A stretch of 64,000 nucleotides of DNA, from NCBI RefSeq assembly GCF_009905375.1, contig NW_027417080.1, positions 1 through 64,000 of the forward strand, written 5' to 3'. A program made the position numbers and the translations under genes. This DNA is from Apium graveolens (Eukaryota > Streptophyta > Magnoliopsida > Apiales > Apiaceae). Below the pieces are notes generated by a model that was given only the letters and a program-made list of their open reading frames with translations, had not been told where the DNA came from and did no database searches. Positions 21,901-32,976 of this stretch are shown piece by piece (position 1 is the first letter of the stretch; every line of letters starts with the position of its first letter).

Positions 21901-23450
21901 GCGGGTGATCCAACAAATCATCTAAAAGATGATGATCACCTGTATTTGAGTGGGGCTCCTCTCTGAGTTGTAAAGAGGGAGAATCAGGAATTGATGGGAA
22001 TAACATATCCACATCCAGAGATGGTGATGAAGTGTGTGGTGATTGATGTGTGTTAATTGTGAGAGAATGGGGCTGTGACTCCACATTTGTTGGAGCCACA
22101 TCAAACTGAGTTTGAGAAGGCATAGATACAGATGGATGTATCTGTGCAGTGTGTGCACCCTGTGTAGAAGATTGGGTTCTAGCCCTCTTTCTTCTAATAA
22201 AAGCTTTTGTTGGTGAGTGTTTGGCTTCTGTAGTCCCTCCCTCGTTTGTTCTGTGTTCCTGGTTGGGAACTATTTTCAATAGTTACATCCTTTTGGGAGA
22301 ATGCAGCTAGGGATGTGCTAGTAACCTTTTCAACCACCACAGCTTTTTGAGAAACTGTGGCTTGGCTAGCTTGGGAAACACTTATCTCTCCTTCCTTATC
22401 CTGGGGGTTTCTTTGATGTTCACCCCTCCCCTCACCACTCATACCCTGTTCACTCCCCTCAGGGTTAAGGGTAGGTGTTACAACTATTGTCTTTTGAGAA
22501 ACAACAGAGGTGGTTTTCTTTGTCTTTGATTTTGAAAGTTTAGTTTTGGTGACCTTGGTAGGAATCTGTTGGGGCACTGTCACAGATTCCATGGGCACAC
22601 TAGAAGATAAAGAAATAGAGGGGTTGGAAGAAGTAGGAGTTGTAGAAACAATTACCTCACTTACCTGAGGTGCATCCATGATTGGTAAATATACCAATGG
22701 TACACTGCTGTTGAGATCCATTCTCAATAAATCTGCAAGAACTCTTTTCTCTTGTGCCCAGCACTTGAGTTTATTATTCTCATTGGTTATGACCAAACCT
22801 TCAGCAACATGGTTAGCCAATAACATAAAGAATCTAGCATAATAGATGTTATTAGGTCTATTAGCTTTGTTACCTAATCTAGTACCCAATTCTAGCATAA
22901 CATAATTGCTAAAGTTAAAATACCTATCAGAAACAAGCATATAGAGCATATTAACAAGAGATGAAGTTATGGCATCAAAATTACTAATTTTCCCAGAGAA
23001 AACCTTGATAAAGGCATCCCCAAGAAAACTCCATTCTTTCCTAAGGCATTTTCTTTTAATACTCCCTAAACTAGCAGAGTTAAGAGAATAACCTATGGAA
23101 TCTAACATGCTGGATACATCATTATCAGTGTGTGGTGTCATGACATTGTTCTCAGGCAATTTAAAACATGCTAGTAAATCATCACAGTTAATACAGTGAT
23201 TTTTACCTTTGAGAGTGAAAGAGATGGTCATATCTATGGAGTTGAACTCAGCAGTTGTCCAAATCTCCTCAACTACTTCACAGTAAATCGTTGGGGCTTC
23301 CAGCATTGCATAGCTAAGTTTACAGTTTTTGATGAAGTCCATCATTTTGTGATAATCTGAGTGGGCTTCATTCTTTGCTACCAAAGCTATGAAATTGTTC
23401 TTCTCATAGATGAACCCAGATTGAGACATAATTTTTACTACTGGTGCCAT
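18905..23450 (-). pseudogene. Element A env-like ORF (extra 3' gene)
   Basis: Extra gene between pol and 3' LTR, as in SIRE-type elements; function unknown. Start chosen at MAPVVKIMSQSG (ATG 23450), the start shared with element B. The N-terminal globular domain (to about 22700) recalls a domain common in plant transposon-derived proteins (recollection, unverified). A Ser/Thr/Pro-rich middle and a Lys/Glu-rich coiled-coil-like C-terminal half follow, with a conserved end block (FRYKGAGERTWPLHRIL, then HKSPHWLMEF). Three frameshifts (near 22230, 21385 and 20850) split it; the last 654 codons (20869-18905) are open. No convincing transmembrane segment, so 'envelope' is positional only. Confidence 0.8.
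21681..21800. repeat. Motif cluster inside element A env-like ORF
   Basis: TCAACGGATA, GCCGTTGAAG, TCAACGGATAA, TTATCCGTTGA, TCAACGGATG and a variant ATCCATTGA; read as STDKLN, YPLI and similar peptides. Confidence 0.85.
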
Positions 23451-23559
23451 TGTTGTAAGTAGAAATTGCAGAGAATAACTTGAAGGTTTTGCAGAGAGTA
23501 AATGGTAAAAGCTTTGAAGTTTCAAGAAAGCGTAAAGTAAAAATGAAAAATCAGAAGGG

Positions 23560-23568
23560 CTTATATAC
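23560..23568 (-). promoter_or_regulatory. TATA box of internal promoter, element A
   Basis: Minus strand GAAAGTATATAAGCCC, about 110 nt before the env-like ATG, followed by a pyrimidine-rich leader. The same context (GAAAGTATAAAAGCCC) is in element B at 49804-49810. Confidence 0.6.
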
Positions 23569-23700
23569 TTTCTCAAATTAAAAAGCATAAATAAAAGATT
23601 AAACAATAAATATATGTAAGTGAGTTTCAGCCGTTTAAGAATAAACTGTAAGTATTCTAAAAACTACCTTTAAAACAAATACATACAGTTGTATGTATGA

Positions 23701-23925
23701 GTATCAACGGTTAAGAAAATAGAATCAACGGCTGTAAGACACCTGAATCGACTGATGTGACATTTCAACGGATAAAGTAAATTGTCATCCGTTGAAAAGT
23801 ACTACAGTTTTATCCGTTGACGGATAAAAATTCCAGAAATGTATATGTCTTTCAACGGATAATGAACATCCGTTGATGGAACAATTTTGACTTTCAACGG
23901 ATAGGAAATATCCGTTGATGGAATA
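23701..23925. promoter_or_regulatory. ATCCGTTGA/TCAACGGAT cluster upstream of env-like ORF, element A
   Basis: Seven exact 9-mers plus two CAACGG partials in 225 bp between pol and the TATA box. Forms inverted pairs, e.g. TCAACGGATA (23894-23903) with TATCCGTTGA (23909-23918), loop of 5, and TCAACGGAT (23852-23860) with ATCCGTTGA (23868-23876), loop of 7. Confidence 0.8.
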
Positions 23926-24005
23926 ATCTGTGTTAAGAAGTCAAATTTATTCTAGCAACTAATACATTTCAGGCTTCAATTCAAATTGCAATAAGGACAT
24001 AAATT

Positions 24006-25151
24006 TTATGAGTAATTAAGCATACCTAGCTCACTTACCAATCTTGTGAATGTTGATTCATCAAGTGGCTTGGTAAATATGTCTGCAATTTGTTGTTCAC
24101 TTGGAACAAAATGTAGTTCCACTGTACCATTCATGACATGCTCCCTGATGAAGTGGTACTTGATATCAATGTGCTTGGTCCTTGAGTGCTGCACAGGAAT
24201 CTCTGTTATGGCTATGGCACTTGTGTTGTCACAAAAGATAGGAATTTTGTCAACATGAAGTCCATAATCAAGGAGTTGATTCCTCATCCATAACACTTGA
24301 GAGAACAGCCTTATTGACAAATTCTTGAACTCAGTTCCATTGTCACTCCTGATATTCCTAACCTTCAAGTCAGGATGATTATTGACTTGCCTGATGTGAT
24401 TGATAATGATTTCACCTGCTTCATCCTTTGATCCAAGAAAATAGACCCATGAAAACTTTGAGAAATCATCTACAATCACTAAGCAATATCTTTTTCTTGC
24501 AATTGACAATACATTGACTGGTCCAAACAAATCCATATGCAGCAGCTGTAATGGTTCATCAATTGTTATTTCAAGCTTCTTTTTGAATGATGCTTTCCTT
24601 TGTTTGCCTTTCTGACAAGCATCACACAAACCATCCCTTGAGAATTCAACTAGAGGAATTCCTCTAACTAAGTCCTTTTTGACTAGATCATTCATTGTCT
24701 TGAAATTCAAATGGGATAGCTTCTTGTGCCATAGCCAACTCTCAACTGAACTTGCTTTGCTGAAGAGACAAGTAATAGATTCTGCATCTGTAGAGTTGAA
24801 GTCAGCTATGTACACATTCCCTTTTCTAACTCCAGTTAGAACCACTTTGTTGTCTTTCTTGCTGGTGACAACACAGGCTTCTGAATTGAAGGAAATTGTA
24901 TTCCCTCTATCACATAGTTGACTGATACTCAGTAAGTTGTGCTTGAGACCATCAACTAATGCAACTTCATCAATGATGACATTCCTTGTTGAAATCAAGC
25001 CATATCCCATAGTAAACCCTTTGCTGTCATCTCCAAAGGTTATGCTAGGGCCAGCTCTCTCCTTAAACTCAGTGAGCAGGGAGAAATCTCCTGTCATGTG
25101 TCTTGAACAACCACTGTCCAAGTACCATAGATTTCTTCTTTTTCCCTGCAC
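24006..25151 (-). pseudogene. Element A pol with RT deleted, in-frame fusion
   Basis: 381-codon open frame. Protease motif [12 protein letters not shown] at the start, GAG-pre-integrase HHCC region ([18 protein letters not shown]), and integrase core with LHMDLFGPV and DNGTEFKN. The sequence then jumps near 24300 to the RNase H end (LWMRNQLLDY, HIDIKYHFIRE, IADIFTKPLDE). The equivalent of 50.54-52.74 kb in element B is absent, removing the integrase Glu, the IN-RT linker and the whole RT. The junction stays in frame, so a fused PR-IN-RNase H-tail protein could be made, but it could not reverse-transcribe. Confidence 0.9.
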
Positions 25152-25164
25152 ACCATAAGATCAA

Positions 25165-27578
25165 TCAAGTTGATTTTGGTACCCAAGTTTCCTTGGGTCC
25201 ATTCTTGTTAGCCTTTCTCCTAGACTTCATTCCTCCTGCATCTTTAGACTTAGGTAACTTTGAGTCAACCTTGATCTTAGATGTAGTTGGTTGAGGTGTA
25301 GGGTTAGTCACAGAATCATTTAGCACATTTGGAATTTGATAAGGCATGGATTGTGCAAGCATGTTATTCCATATTGGCATATTGTATGGCATTTGAGGCA
25401 TACTAAATGCAGCAAGATAAGGATTGTTAAAATATGGCATGTTTGCAAAATGTGCATAAGGATTCTGTTGAGACATAAAAGGCATAGCATGCAGAGGTGA
25501 TGCAGACATATTAGGCATGAAAGAGGGCACAGGTATGGGAGTTTTCTTAATAGATTTGCAATTAGCAGATAGATGATTAACAATACTATAATGCACACAG
25601 CTTTTTCTAGGAGCATACTTATCAGGTGTGTAATTGTTATGTTTGTTAACCCCTACCTTCCCATTTCTATTAGATTTCCTTTTAGTTTCCTTTTTATCCT
25701 CAACCACTTTGAGCCTATTCTTTAACTGTTCTAAGGTCATGTGTCCTATATTCACCTTACTGAAATCTTTGGATGTGCTTGCTTCTTCTTTGACAAAGTT
25801 CTTGGAAGTTGAACCAAACTTTTTGTTGAGTTTCTTTAGATTTTCACTTTTAGAAACATCTGCCTGTTTTAATTGAGGAACCTTCAACGGATGCTCCTTT
25901 TCTTCCTTCAACGGATAACTTTCATCATCCGTTGATTCCACATCCGTTGACAGCCCATCAATTAATTCCAGTTTCTTTTTGTTTTTATCCCAGGCAGTCT
26001 CACAGAATGATTCAATTCCTTGGACCTTGGAAATTTGAGCACTAACATCCCTAGATGTCTTTCAGGCTTTAATCACCTCTTGCTCTCTCTCTAATTGATT
26101 GGAAAGTATTTCTACTTTCTTAACAGATTAAGCTAGTTCATTTTCAACAGATATACAATATAGCTTAGTTTTCTCTAGGTCAATCAACTTATCTTCTAAC
26201 ACAGCATTTCTATTACTTAAAAACAGATTGTTCTCTTTAATCCTACTATTTTCTTTAGCAAGAGATTTAAGAGACACACGCAAATGATACAATTCAGTAG
26301 ACATGTCATTAAAAGCATCATTGCACTCTTCTTTAGTAAGCTGTGTTAAATCAGTAGTGATTACATGGTTGCTTGATGAACTAACTTCATTTTCCTCAGA
26401 ATCAGCCATGAGAGCCAAGTTGACATATTCCACACTTTCATCCTCTTCTTCTCCATCAGCTGCCCAGTCTTTTTCTTGAGTAATGAAAGCCCTCTCCTTT
26501 TGCTTGAGCAGATCAAAATATTTCTTTTTGTAATCTACTTGGTCAAATTTCTTCTTTTCAGAAGTTGGCTTTCTGCACTCATTTGCAAAGTGTCCACTTA
26601 TACCACAATTGAAACACTTGAACTTGGATTTGTCCACCATGTTCTTATGAGGTTTAGTGGCTCTAATGTTTTTCCTAAATTTCATCTTTGCAAATCTCCT
26701 GGACAGAAATGCAAGATGCTCATCAATACCATCAGAGTCATCTTGGCTGGAGTTGTCTTCATTCTCAGCAACTTGCTCCTTACCCTTGCTTGATTCTGAT
26801 TTGCTTGTGCCATCTTTGGAGGTTGATGTAGATCTCACAGTTTCTTGTCTGCATTCTTTCTCATTTTCAGCTACCAAGGCAACTGAACCTCCTTTCTTTC
26901 TTCCCTTCTCCAATACCTCATCCTGTTCCAGCTCTAGTTCATAAGTCTTCAAGATTCCATATAATCTTTCAAGAGTGAAGTCCTTATAATCTTGAGAGTT
27001 TCTCAAGGAGACAGTCATGGGTTTCCATTCCTTTGGCAAGGATCTTAAAAATTTAAGATTTGAATCCTTCACCTGGTACACTCTACCATACAGCTTCAGT
27101 CCATTCAACAGCTTTTGGAATCTATTAATGTGTCATTTAAAGATTCATTTTCTTCAAAATGAAAATACTCATACTGTTGAATGAGAAGCTGCATTTTGTT
27201 TTCTTTTACTTGTTATGTACCTTCACACAGTAGTTGAACTGTGTCCCAAACCTCTTTGGCAGTTGTGCAATTTATCACATTATCAAACATATCTTTGTCA
27301 AGACCATTAAACAAAATGTTTATAGCCTTCTTATCCTTGTGGACTTCTTCTGTGTCTTCCATTGTCCATTCTGCTCTAGGTTTTGGAATGGATTGACCAA
27401 CAGCAATTGTGGCCGTAGCAACTGTGGCTACTTTGTGGGGAATGTGAGGACCATTCTCAATGCAGTTTATATAACCTTCATCTTGGGAGAGTAGATGAAG
27501 GTGCATTTTCACCTTCCAATGGTGATAACTGTCTTTGTCAAGAACTGGGATTTTTACTCCAATATCCTTCTTACTCAT
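25165..27578 (-). pseudogene. Element A gag
   Basis: Capsid/nucleocapsid of a SIRE-type copia element, in pieces: 27578-27213 (start MSKKDIGVKIPVLDKD), 27108-26128 (FLRSLPKEWKPMTVSL, zinc knuckle CFNCGISGHFANEC) and 25941-25165 (second, partly degraded Cys/His cluster, end GPKETWVPKST). Compared with element B, a stop or frameshift lies near 27210 and another near 26100. Several ATCCGTTGA motifs lie in the 25883-25950 segment. Not functional as it stands. Confidence 0.88.
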
Positions 27579-27625
27579 CTTTGTTAGTTTCCAAGATCTT
27601 TAAACTCTTTGTGTGTCAAGAGCTT

Positions 27626-27637
27626 GCTCTGATACCA
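27626..27637 (-). other. Element A PBS, tRNA-iMet
   Basis: Minus strand TGGTATCAGAGC, two bases inside the 5' LTR. Confidence 0.93.
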
Positions 27638-27639
27638 AT

Positions 27640-28664
27640 TGTTATTCCTGGTGGACTAACAATGAGATTTACAGAAGGGGGGTTGAATGTAAATCTCAAA
27701 ACTTTTTCAAGTTTTGAGCAGTTTTAAAGGCTTTGTGTTCAAGATAAACAAGTGTGTGAATTGCTTTAAGCTAATACAGACAGATATATATTCAAGCACT
27801 AATGTAAAGAATACAACAGACCTTAAAAACTTTTCTGGTGGATTGTTGTTCCACCAGAGATGGTATTTCAGAAAATCTGTGATTCAAGATGTTGATCACA
27901 GCTGCATCCTAGTACAAACTAGATAATTTTTCTCTCAAGATTTTTCTAAACAGCACTGGAAAAATTCTTATCTAATTACTAGCTGCTACTTGGTTTATAT
28001 ATCACCAAGTGTACAAGTGAAGACAAAGATAAAAATATAATAATAAAATAAGTTCTCCACTTGTTTCTTCTCCATATCACTCAAGTACTTTGTTGACTAT
28101 TGCCTCTTTGTACTAGAGTAGAACGACTGCTTTTTCTGATGTTCCTGAAATTAGGCTTCCATATTTCAGTTATCTCTGTCAACCCATGTGCCTCTGTCTG
28201 CTTTTACAACTACCACTTATCAACTGCTATTTAACAGAACATCCGTTGAAGCCTTCATCCGTTGATGGCTTTATCCGTTGATGTGTTAGCAGTTGAAGCT
28301 CTATCCATTGAAGCTTTGGAGACATCCGTTGAAGCTTTGTTTCTCATCCGTTGAAGGTCTTTAAGATATCCGTTGATACCACTTCATTTATACAAAATTA
28401 CAAGGCATGAAATATTTACAATTGGCCTTCCTATTTGCTTATCTTCTAGTAGTCAACATGACTTATATTTTCTCTCAACTTCTAAGAATTATATCTTAAA
28501 TACAGAGACTGAAATGTGCTACAACACTAGACTTATTTCTAAGTAAAGCTGCACCATCAACGGATAGCCAAAGTGGTCTTATCCGTTAAGGCTACAAACA
28601 CTAAACTTCTACTTAAGTGTTTTGTTAAACATATCATCAAACTAATGCACATATATTCCTAACA
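27640..28664 (-). repeat. Element A 5' LTR
   Basis: 1,025 bp, collinear with 17692-18716. Minus-strand TATA box at 27994-28003; motif cluster upstream of it at 28241-28375. Confidence 0.93.
28241..28375. promoter_or_regulatory. ATCCGTTGA motif cluster in element A 5' LTR
   Basis: Six or so ATCCGTTGA copies in 135 bp, 240-380 bp upstream (minus-strand sense) of the LTR TATA box; an inverted TCAACGGATA ... TATCCGTTaA pair follows near 28557-28590. Core CAACGG is a MYB-type site (inference). Confidence 0.7.
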
Positions 28665-28965
28665 ATTATAGATGATGATGATAAAGAGGAGTTAGGGATT
28701 CATAGCAGATGAGTAACACCCTGCTATTCTAGCATTCCTAATCTGAAAGAGGGTCGTTCTTAGGCGATCTGCAAGGTTGAAGCAGAGCAGCTTTACAAGT
28801 TCCAACAATTCTCCTACAATTCTTGCATGTACAATCTTAATTAATTGTATACATGCAAGAAAATATTAAAATTAAAAAAAATAAAATGAAAATCTATCCA
28901 CACATCATAATTTGATAATTTCTATTACCCTCCCTCCCTGCTAGCCAACTTTTGTGCAACCTGTC
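28665..28965 (-). other. 3' flank of exonuclease-like gene
   Basis: About 300 bp between element A and the stop codon at 28966. AT-rich, probably 3' UTR and downstream sequence; nothing else is seen. Confidence 0.5.
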
Positions 28966-30060
28966 TCACTGCTTAAAGGTGACATTGCAGCCCTTGGAGT
29001 TGACACTTTTTAAAGATGGACCTCCATCTTGTTCCTTCATCGGGGAAGTAGGAGGAGATGGTGATAATGGACAATCATGCGTACGTGTAGACAAACACTT
29101 CAAGATACCTTTCAAGGGCTTTTCAGAGGGAGATAATTCATCCCTGTTGGATTCATCACTTAAACCACCATTGTTATTTGTTAAACTTGCACGACCACCC
29201 TTTTCAACACATATAAATTCATCACTGGAATCACCCCCCTTACTTTGGGTAAGGAAAGAATCATCACTAGAAAATTCCTCCTTGCTTATGGCTTGATCAG
29301 ACACATCAACTAAATCATGATTGACTTCATCACGTAGGTCATATAAACTTTCAAGAACTTGAGATGATTCCACGTTATCCTGTGTACCGTTAGCTAACTG
29401 GTACCATCCTTCATTCAGCAGTAGCAACGAGCTCAAGGTCTTGCGAAATTTTATTTTTCTAGGACCATTTCCTGAACATGTCTTGCTATTTGCAGGACAT
29501 AGAAGAGACATGGCAATCACAGTTGACATGAAGAGTTGGCAAATTGCACATTTGATTTCACGTCTCTTGAAAGAGGAACCATCAGTAAGGCCTACCATTT
29601 CCTTGACCCCTAGAACCTCTAGCGCAAGCTCTGCCAGTTCACACTGTGCATATTTGGGGTCATTTTGAATCTTGGCTGCCAGGTAACCTATGTCAGTTTT
29701 GGTTTTAGTCAATCCTAATTCTTGGAATGGAAACAGATCTTTCTTTTCAGGGATACCGAAAGCCATAAACCGAATTCTATCATCAGTAAGGAACTTAACA
29801 ATGGGTTCGGGTAAAGATTTTCCAGAACGAAAACGAAGGATAACACAACCTACTCCAAAGCACACGAGCAGCACAAGTATATTTGGATTACGAGGGTGGC
29901 GCATAACATCCAGGCCAACAACAGGAGGGCGCACCCAAACCTTTCCCTCAGGGAATAAGAAATCCAAGTTGCATAACTGCTCAAATTCTTTAGCTTTATA
30001 GTTGATGCCTTCAAGTTTAACCTCAAAACGGTTAGTTCTTAGAAATACAGTACCGGCCAT
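28966..30060 (-). CDS. 3'-5' exonuclease-like (RNase H fold) protein, degenerate active site
   Basis: Single-exon 364-residue host protein starting MAGTVFLRTNRFEVKL. Residues 40-190 resemble the Werner/DnaQ-type 3'-5' exonuclease domain: VVGLDVMRHP (motif I), then IVKFLTDDRIRFMAFGIPEK (motif II region), DIGYLAAKI, LAELALEVLGVKE and CAICQLFMSTVIAMSLL (motif III region). Of the DEDD acids only D51 is clearly kept: the Glu of motif I is Met53 and the motif III Asp is Gln. It is therefore likely a non-catalytic nucleic-acid-binding relative (inference). The C-terminal third is acidic and Ser-rich, with a Pro/Ser stretch near the end. No neighbour suggests a pathway. Family assignment is moderate. 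Confidence 0.65.
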   Translation of the reverse strand: MAGTVFLRTNRFEVKLEGINYKAKEFEQLCNLDFLFPEGKVWVRPPVVGLDVMRHPRNPNILVLLVCFGVGCVILRFRSGKSLPEPIVKFLTDDRIRFMAFGIPEKKDLFPFQELGLTKTKTDIGYLAAKIQNDPKYAQCELAELALEVLGVKEMVGLTDGSSFKRREIKCAICQLFMSTVIAMSLLCPANSKTCSGNGPRKIKFRKTLSSLLLLNEGWYQLANGTQDNVESSQVLESLYDLRDEVNHDLVDVSDQAISKEEFSSDDSFLTQSKGGDSSDEFICVEKGGRASLTNNNGGLSDESNRDELSPSEKPLKGILKCLSTRTHDCPLSPSPPTSPMKEQDGGPSLKSVNSKGCNVTFKQ

Positions 30061-31220
30061 CCCAGATAGAAAGATCTGCTAACAAAACTCTAAATAAGTT
30101 TGATCAGGCCAAAAGCGGTGAGGAGGAATGTATTGTTCTTGCTCAAGAGATGATTAAATCACAAAACAAATTGTACCCAAATTCCAAAGGCAAAACCTTC
30201 ACCCTGGATTGGGTACAAGTTATGGTTGTGAATACTCTTCGGACACACTTTATACACAAAAAACACCCAGTGGATTTCCATGCATGTAGCCTATTTTAAA
30301 GGCATATGAATTAATACTAAAAATAAAGAAACCCCCTATATTTAGAGCAAAATCTAGGAATACAAAGAGTATAATATCAAATTCTGGGATCCTACAGAGG
30401 ATCCTATAGGGAAAATATTGCCAACGCAAACACAGAAGAATAATTTAAATCAAAACACCACCTTTCTTACAAACTTATCTAATTTCTTTATTCAGATTTA
30501 TTCATATTAAAAGAACTTATTACTGCTGGTGGGTAATGTTCTGTTGCTTAACTACACAACTTCTTGTACGCATTCAGGACCTCCTACTCCTCTCAAATAT
30601 GAAATATTGATATTCTTTTTTTTCCCGGACTCTTCTCCCTTTTCTATCCAAAATTGAGCTCCGTCTATGCAAAATGAGAGTGCGAGGTTAAGCTGTAAAA
30701 TGGGCTCCTGTAAAATAGAACCCGAAAGGGGTGGCATCCCCACGAAAACTCCTCTATAAGAATAAGAAAAGGGTTCCTAAAAAGGAAGAAGAAGAGCTAT
30801 TCAAAAATGTTATATAAGTGTGTGTACGTGTATAGAAATCAAGAAAGTAGTATTAATCCCTAAAACCCCATTTTTGGGGCATTTTATACGCTCCCAATTT
30901 AGGGTTTTGGGGGTTTATATCTCTCCATTCTAACCCTTGTTAAATCTTGGTTGATGGATGATTGAATGGTGGGCAACAGGGCCCAGCTATCCCCTTGCTA
31001 CTGGGATAGTTTGTGACACATGGACGGCTGGGATGCTGTCATGTTATTATGTATAATATGGGACCGTTGCTCTCCTGTGTGAGTGTCACGTGTCTGGGAA
31101 CAACCCCTGGTTGGGTCTGGGTACTTTTCTTATTGGGCTTTTATAGTATTTCTTGGGCATAATTATATTATTGCCTATCATTTGTCTCCCTCCCTTACGA
31201 GGGTTTCCCGGATGGGGGAG
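30061..31220 (-). promoter_or_regulatory. Upstream region of exonuclease-like gene with telo-box motifs
   Basis: Presumed 5' UTR and promoter. Telo-box-like CCCTAAAACCCC (30858-) and TTTAGGGTTTTGGGG (30898-) face each other around TTTTTGGGGC, an arrangement common in promoters of housekeeping and nucleic-acid genes. The 63-codon minus-strand frame at 30743-30552 is unsupported as a gene. Confidence 0.4.
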
Positions 31221-31221
31221 C

Positions 31222-31940
31222 TCTACAAGAAAAATGTCCATACACATCGGTTTTTGGCCGATATCTATGTTATTTTTTCAACCGATGTTGATGTCAGTGA
31301 TGTATATTCTAAACATCGGCCATAACCCGATGTCTTTTACATGCTTAGACATCGCTTCTGGCAAACTGGATGATGTTCATGCATTGTTTTTCTATAAAAA
31401 AATGTTAAAAATAAATAATTTAATAAATAAGTTACACCTATTACAACAGATTAAACATATAATGAGCTATATTTTTTGCCACATAGACATCATATATTTT
31501 CCTTTAAGTGATGTAAAATCAGATATTAAATATCGATTTATTTAGTAAAAGGTGATGTATCCGCACTTAGACATCAATTTTATCCCAAACAAAGTGATGT
31601 CTATGTTCCTTTTAGACTTTAACATGTCAGTCTTTGACATCAGTTTTTTAGAAAAAAGCGATGTACATAACCTTTTTTGACATCAGTTTTTCTTCATTAA
31701 AAGTGATGTACAATTGCCTTTGAGACATCAGTATTTATATATTAAAAGTGATGTACAATTGTTTTTTGACATCGATATTTATTCATTAAAAGTGATGTAC
31801 AATTTTTTTTTGACATCAGTATTTAATCAGTAAAAGTGATGTATAAGAATTTTATAGACCAAGTGTGTAAATTTTTGACATCACTATCTTTCTAAAAAAC
31901 AATGTATTAGTTAAAATAGACATTTGTTATAAATAAAATA
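31222..31940. mobile_element. Decayed CACTA-like terminus with repeat array
   Basis: Begins CTCTACAAGAAAAATG, one or two changes from the common plant CACTA end CACTACAAGAAAA. It is followed by reiterated ACATCGG/GACATC and GTGATGT motifs. No opposite terminus was found in the window, so it is truncated or split by later insertions. Confidence 0.5.
31541..31850. repeat. About 55-bp imperfect direct repeats, ~6 units
   Basis: Each unit reads roughly TTTGACATCAG ... TTAAAAGTGATGTACAA; both boxes are short inverse matches (GACATCA/TGATGT). Confidence 0.75.
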
Positions 31941-32976
31941 GATGTCTTGTACTACATAATCAAAACTAAAAACTGGGGAATAACAAGCATCCACACAAAT
32001 CCAACCATTCGACCATTTAACCATTCAAAGTATCTACATCAACCAACACCAACTCCAGCATTTGCAAACTAGCTAACTACATCATTTTACCACCTGTTCA
32101 GACACTTAAATTCTTAATACAAACAAAAATGAAAAACTAACTGTTCATACACCGAACTGCAATCTAAATTACCAAATGTATGTTCAATACGCAAAAGAAA
32201 CACCTTGAGTACTAGAATTTGTCAGATATACTCTTGGATGAACTGGGGGCCTCAATGCGTACTTCATCTAGCTGTTCAATGCTGTAAGACGATTGAGTCT
32301 TGGCCAGCCACTACAAATTCCAAGCAAACACAATTCAGTACACATGAAAAGTGTACAACAATATCTCAATATATAGTAAACTGGAAGCGTCAAAATATAT
32401 CTTTTTAGTAAAACTCAACTTGTCATCAACGATAATTTTTTTCATGTATCGCATTATTACATAAGCACATTCAATCCCACCAGGTTTGTTGGGAGACCCA
32501 TATTTCATTAATTGAATGACAGATCATGCATGTCAAATAAATCATATATATTTACGACAACTAGGTACTCGATATATTGTACTTACACTAAGAAACCATC
32601 ATGGGTGCAATCAACATTCCATTGCCTGCACTTCCAGAAGCTGTGAGGCCTGAAACCATCAAATCAATAATCAATAATCAGATGATTCCCAGATCGGGTG
32701 GAGCATTGTCAAGAGGCGTCACTTAATAACCCTTTCTTACAGATAGAAATCTGTTGTTGACAGAATCATCCTTTCTCTCATATCGAAAATTCATATTCAA
32801 TTACGTGTTTCATAAACACAAGAATCTCATGATTGTATTCATAATATTATTATTAAGGTTATGAAACAATTTCACTATACTAGGTTGTCTAACAAACGCC
32901 TTATGTTCATTTAAGTTCACCTAAATCTATCATCGCATGATAAACTAAGCATATATCACATATATCAACATGAATA
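31941..32976. other. Non-coding sequence left of element C
   Basis: No gene recognised. 32659-32688 is a 30-bp direct repeat of 38124-38153, and 32702-32770 is an inverted copy of 38146-38214 inside element C. The right part (about 32780-32976) may be leader of element D, because it is continuous with D across the insertions of C and B. Confidence 0.5.

Larger units (their letters stand above)
17692..28664 (-). mobile_element. Element A: SIRE/Maximus-type Ty1/copia, deleted
   Basis: 10,973-bp element with two 1,025-bp LTRs (TGTTATTCC...CCTAACA) differing at about 14 positions. Flanks ATTAC / ATTAT are a probable 5-bp duplication with one change. PBS TGGTATCAGAGC next to the 5' LTR; PPT GGGGGAGAT next to the 3' LTR. 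Gene order on the minus strand is gag, pol, then a very long env-like ORF before the 3' LTR, the arrangement of SIRE/Maximus copia elements. About 2.2 kb of pol (second half of integrase and all RT) is missing relative to element B, so A is non-autonomous. Confidence 0.92.

Noticed and set aside
23450..23606. Hydrophobic 52-codon N-terminal extension of element A's env-like ORF, resembling a signal peptide
   Set aside because: In element B the same frame has a stop upstream and no ATG before MAPVVK. The hydrophobic residues come from a pyrimidine-rich leader, not a conserved protein.
17766..27926. Identical 70-codon ORFs at 17766-17978 and 27714-27926
   Set aside because: They are the same LTR segment present twice; no motif, and the frame is not kept in element B's LTRs.
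30552..30743. 63-codon minus-strand ORF upstream of the exonuclease-like gene
   Set aside because: No recognisable domain; likely 5' UTR or promoter sequence.
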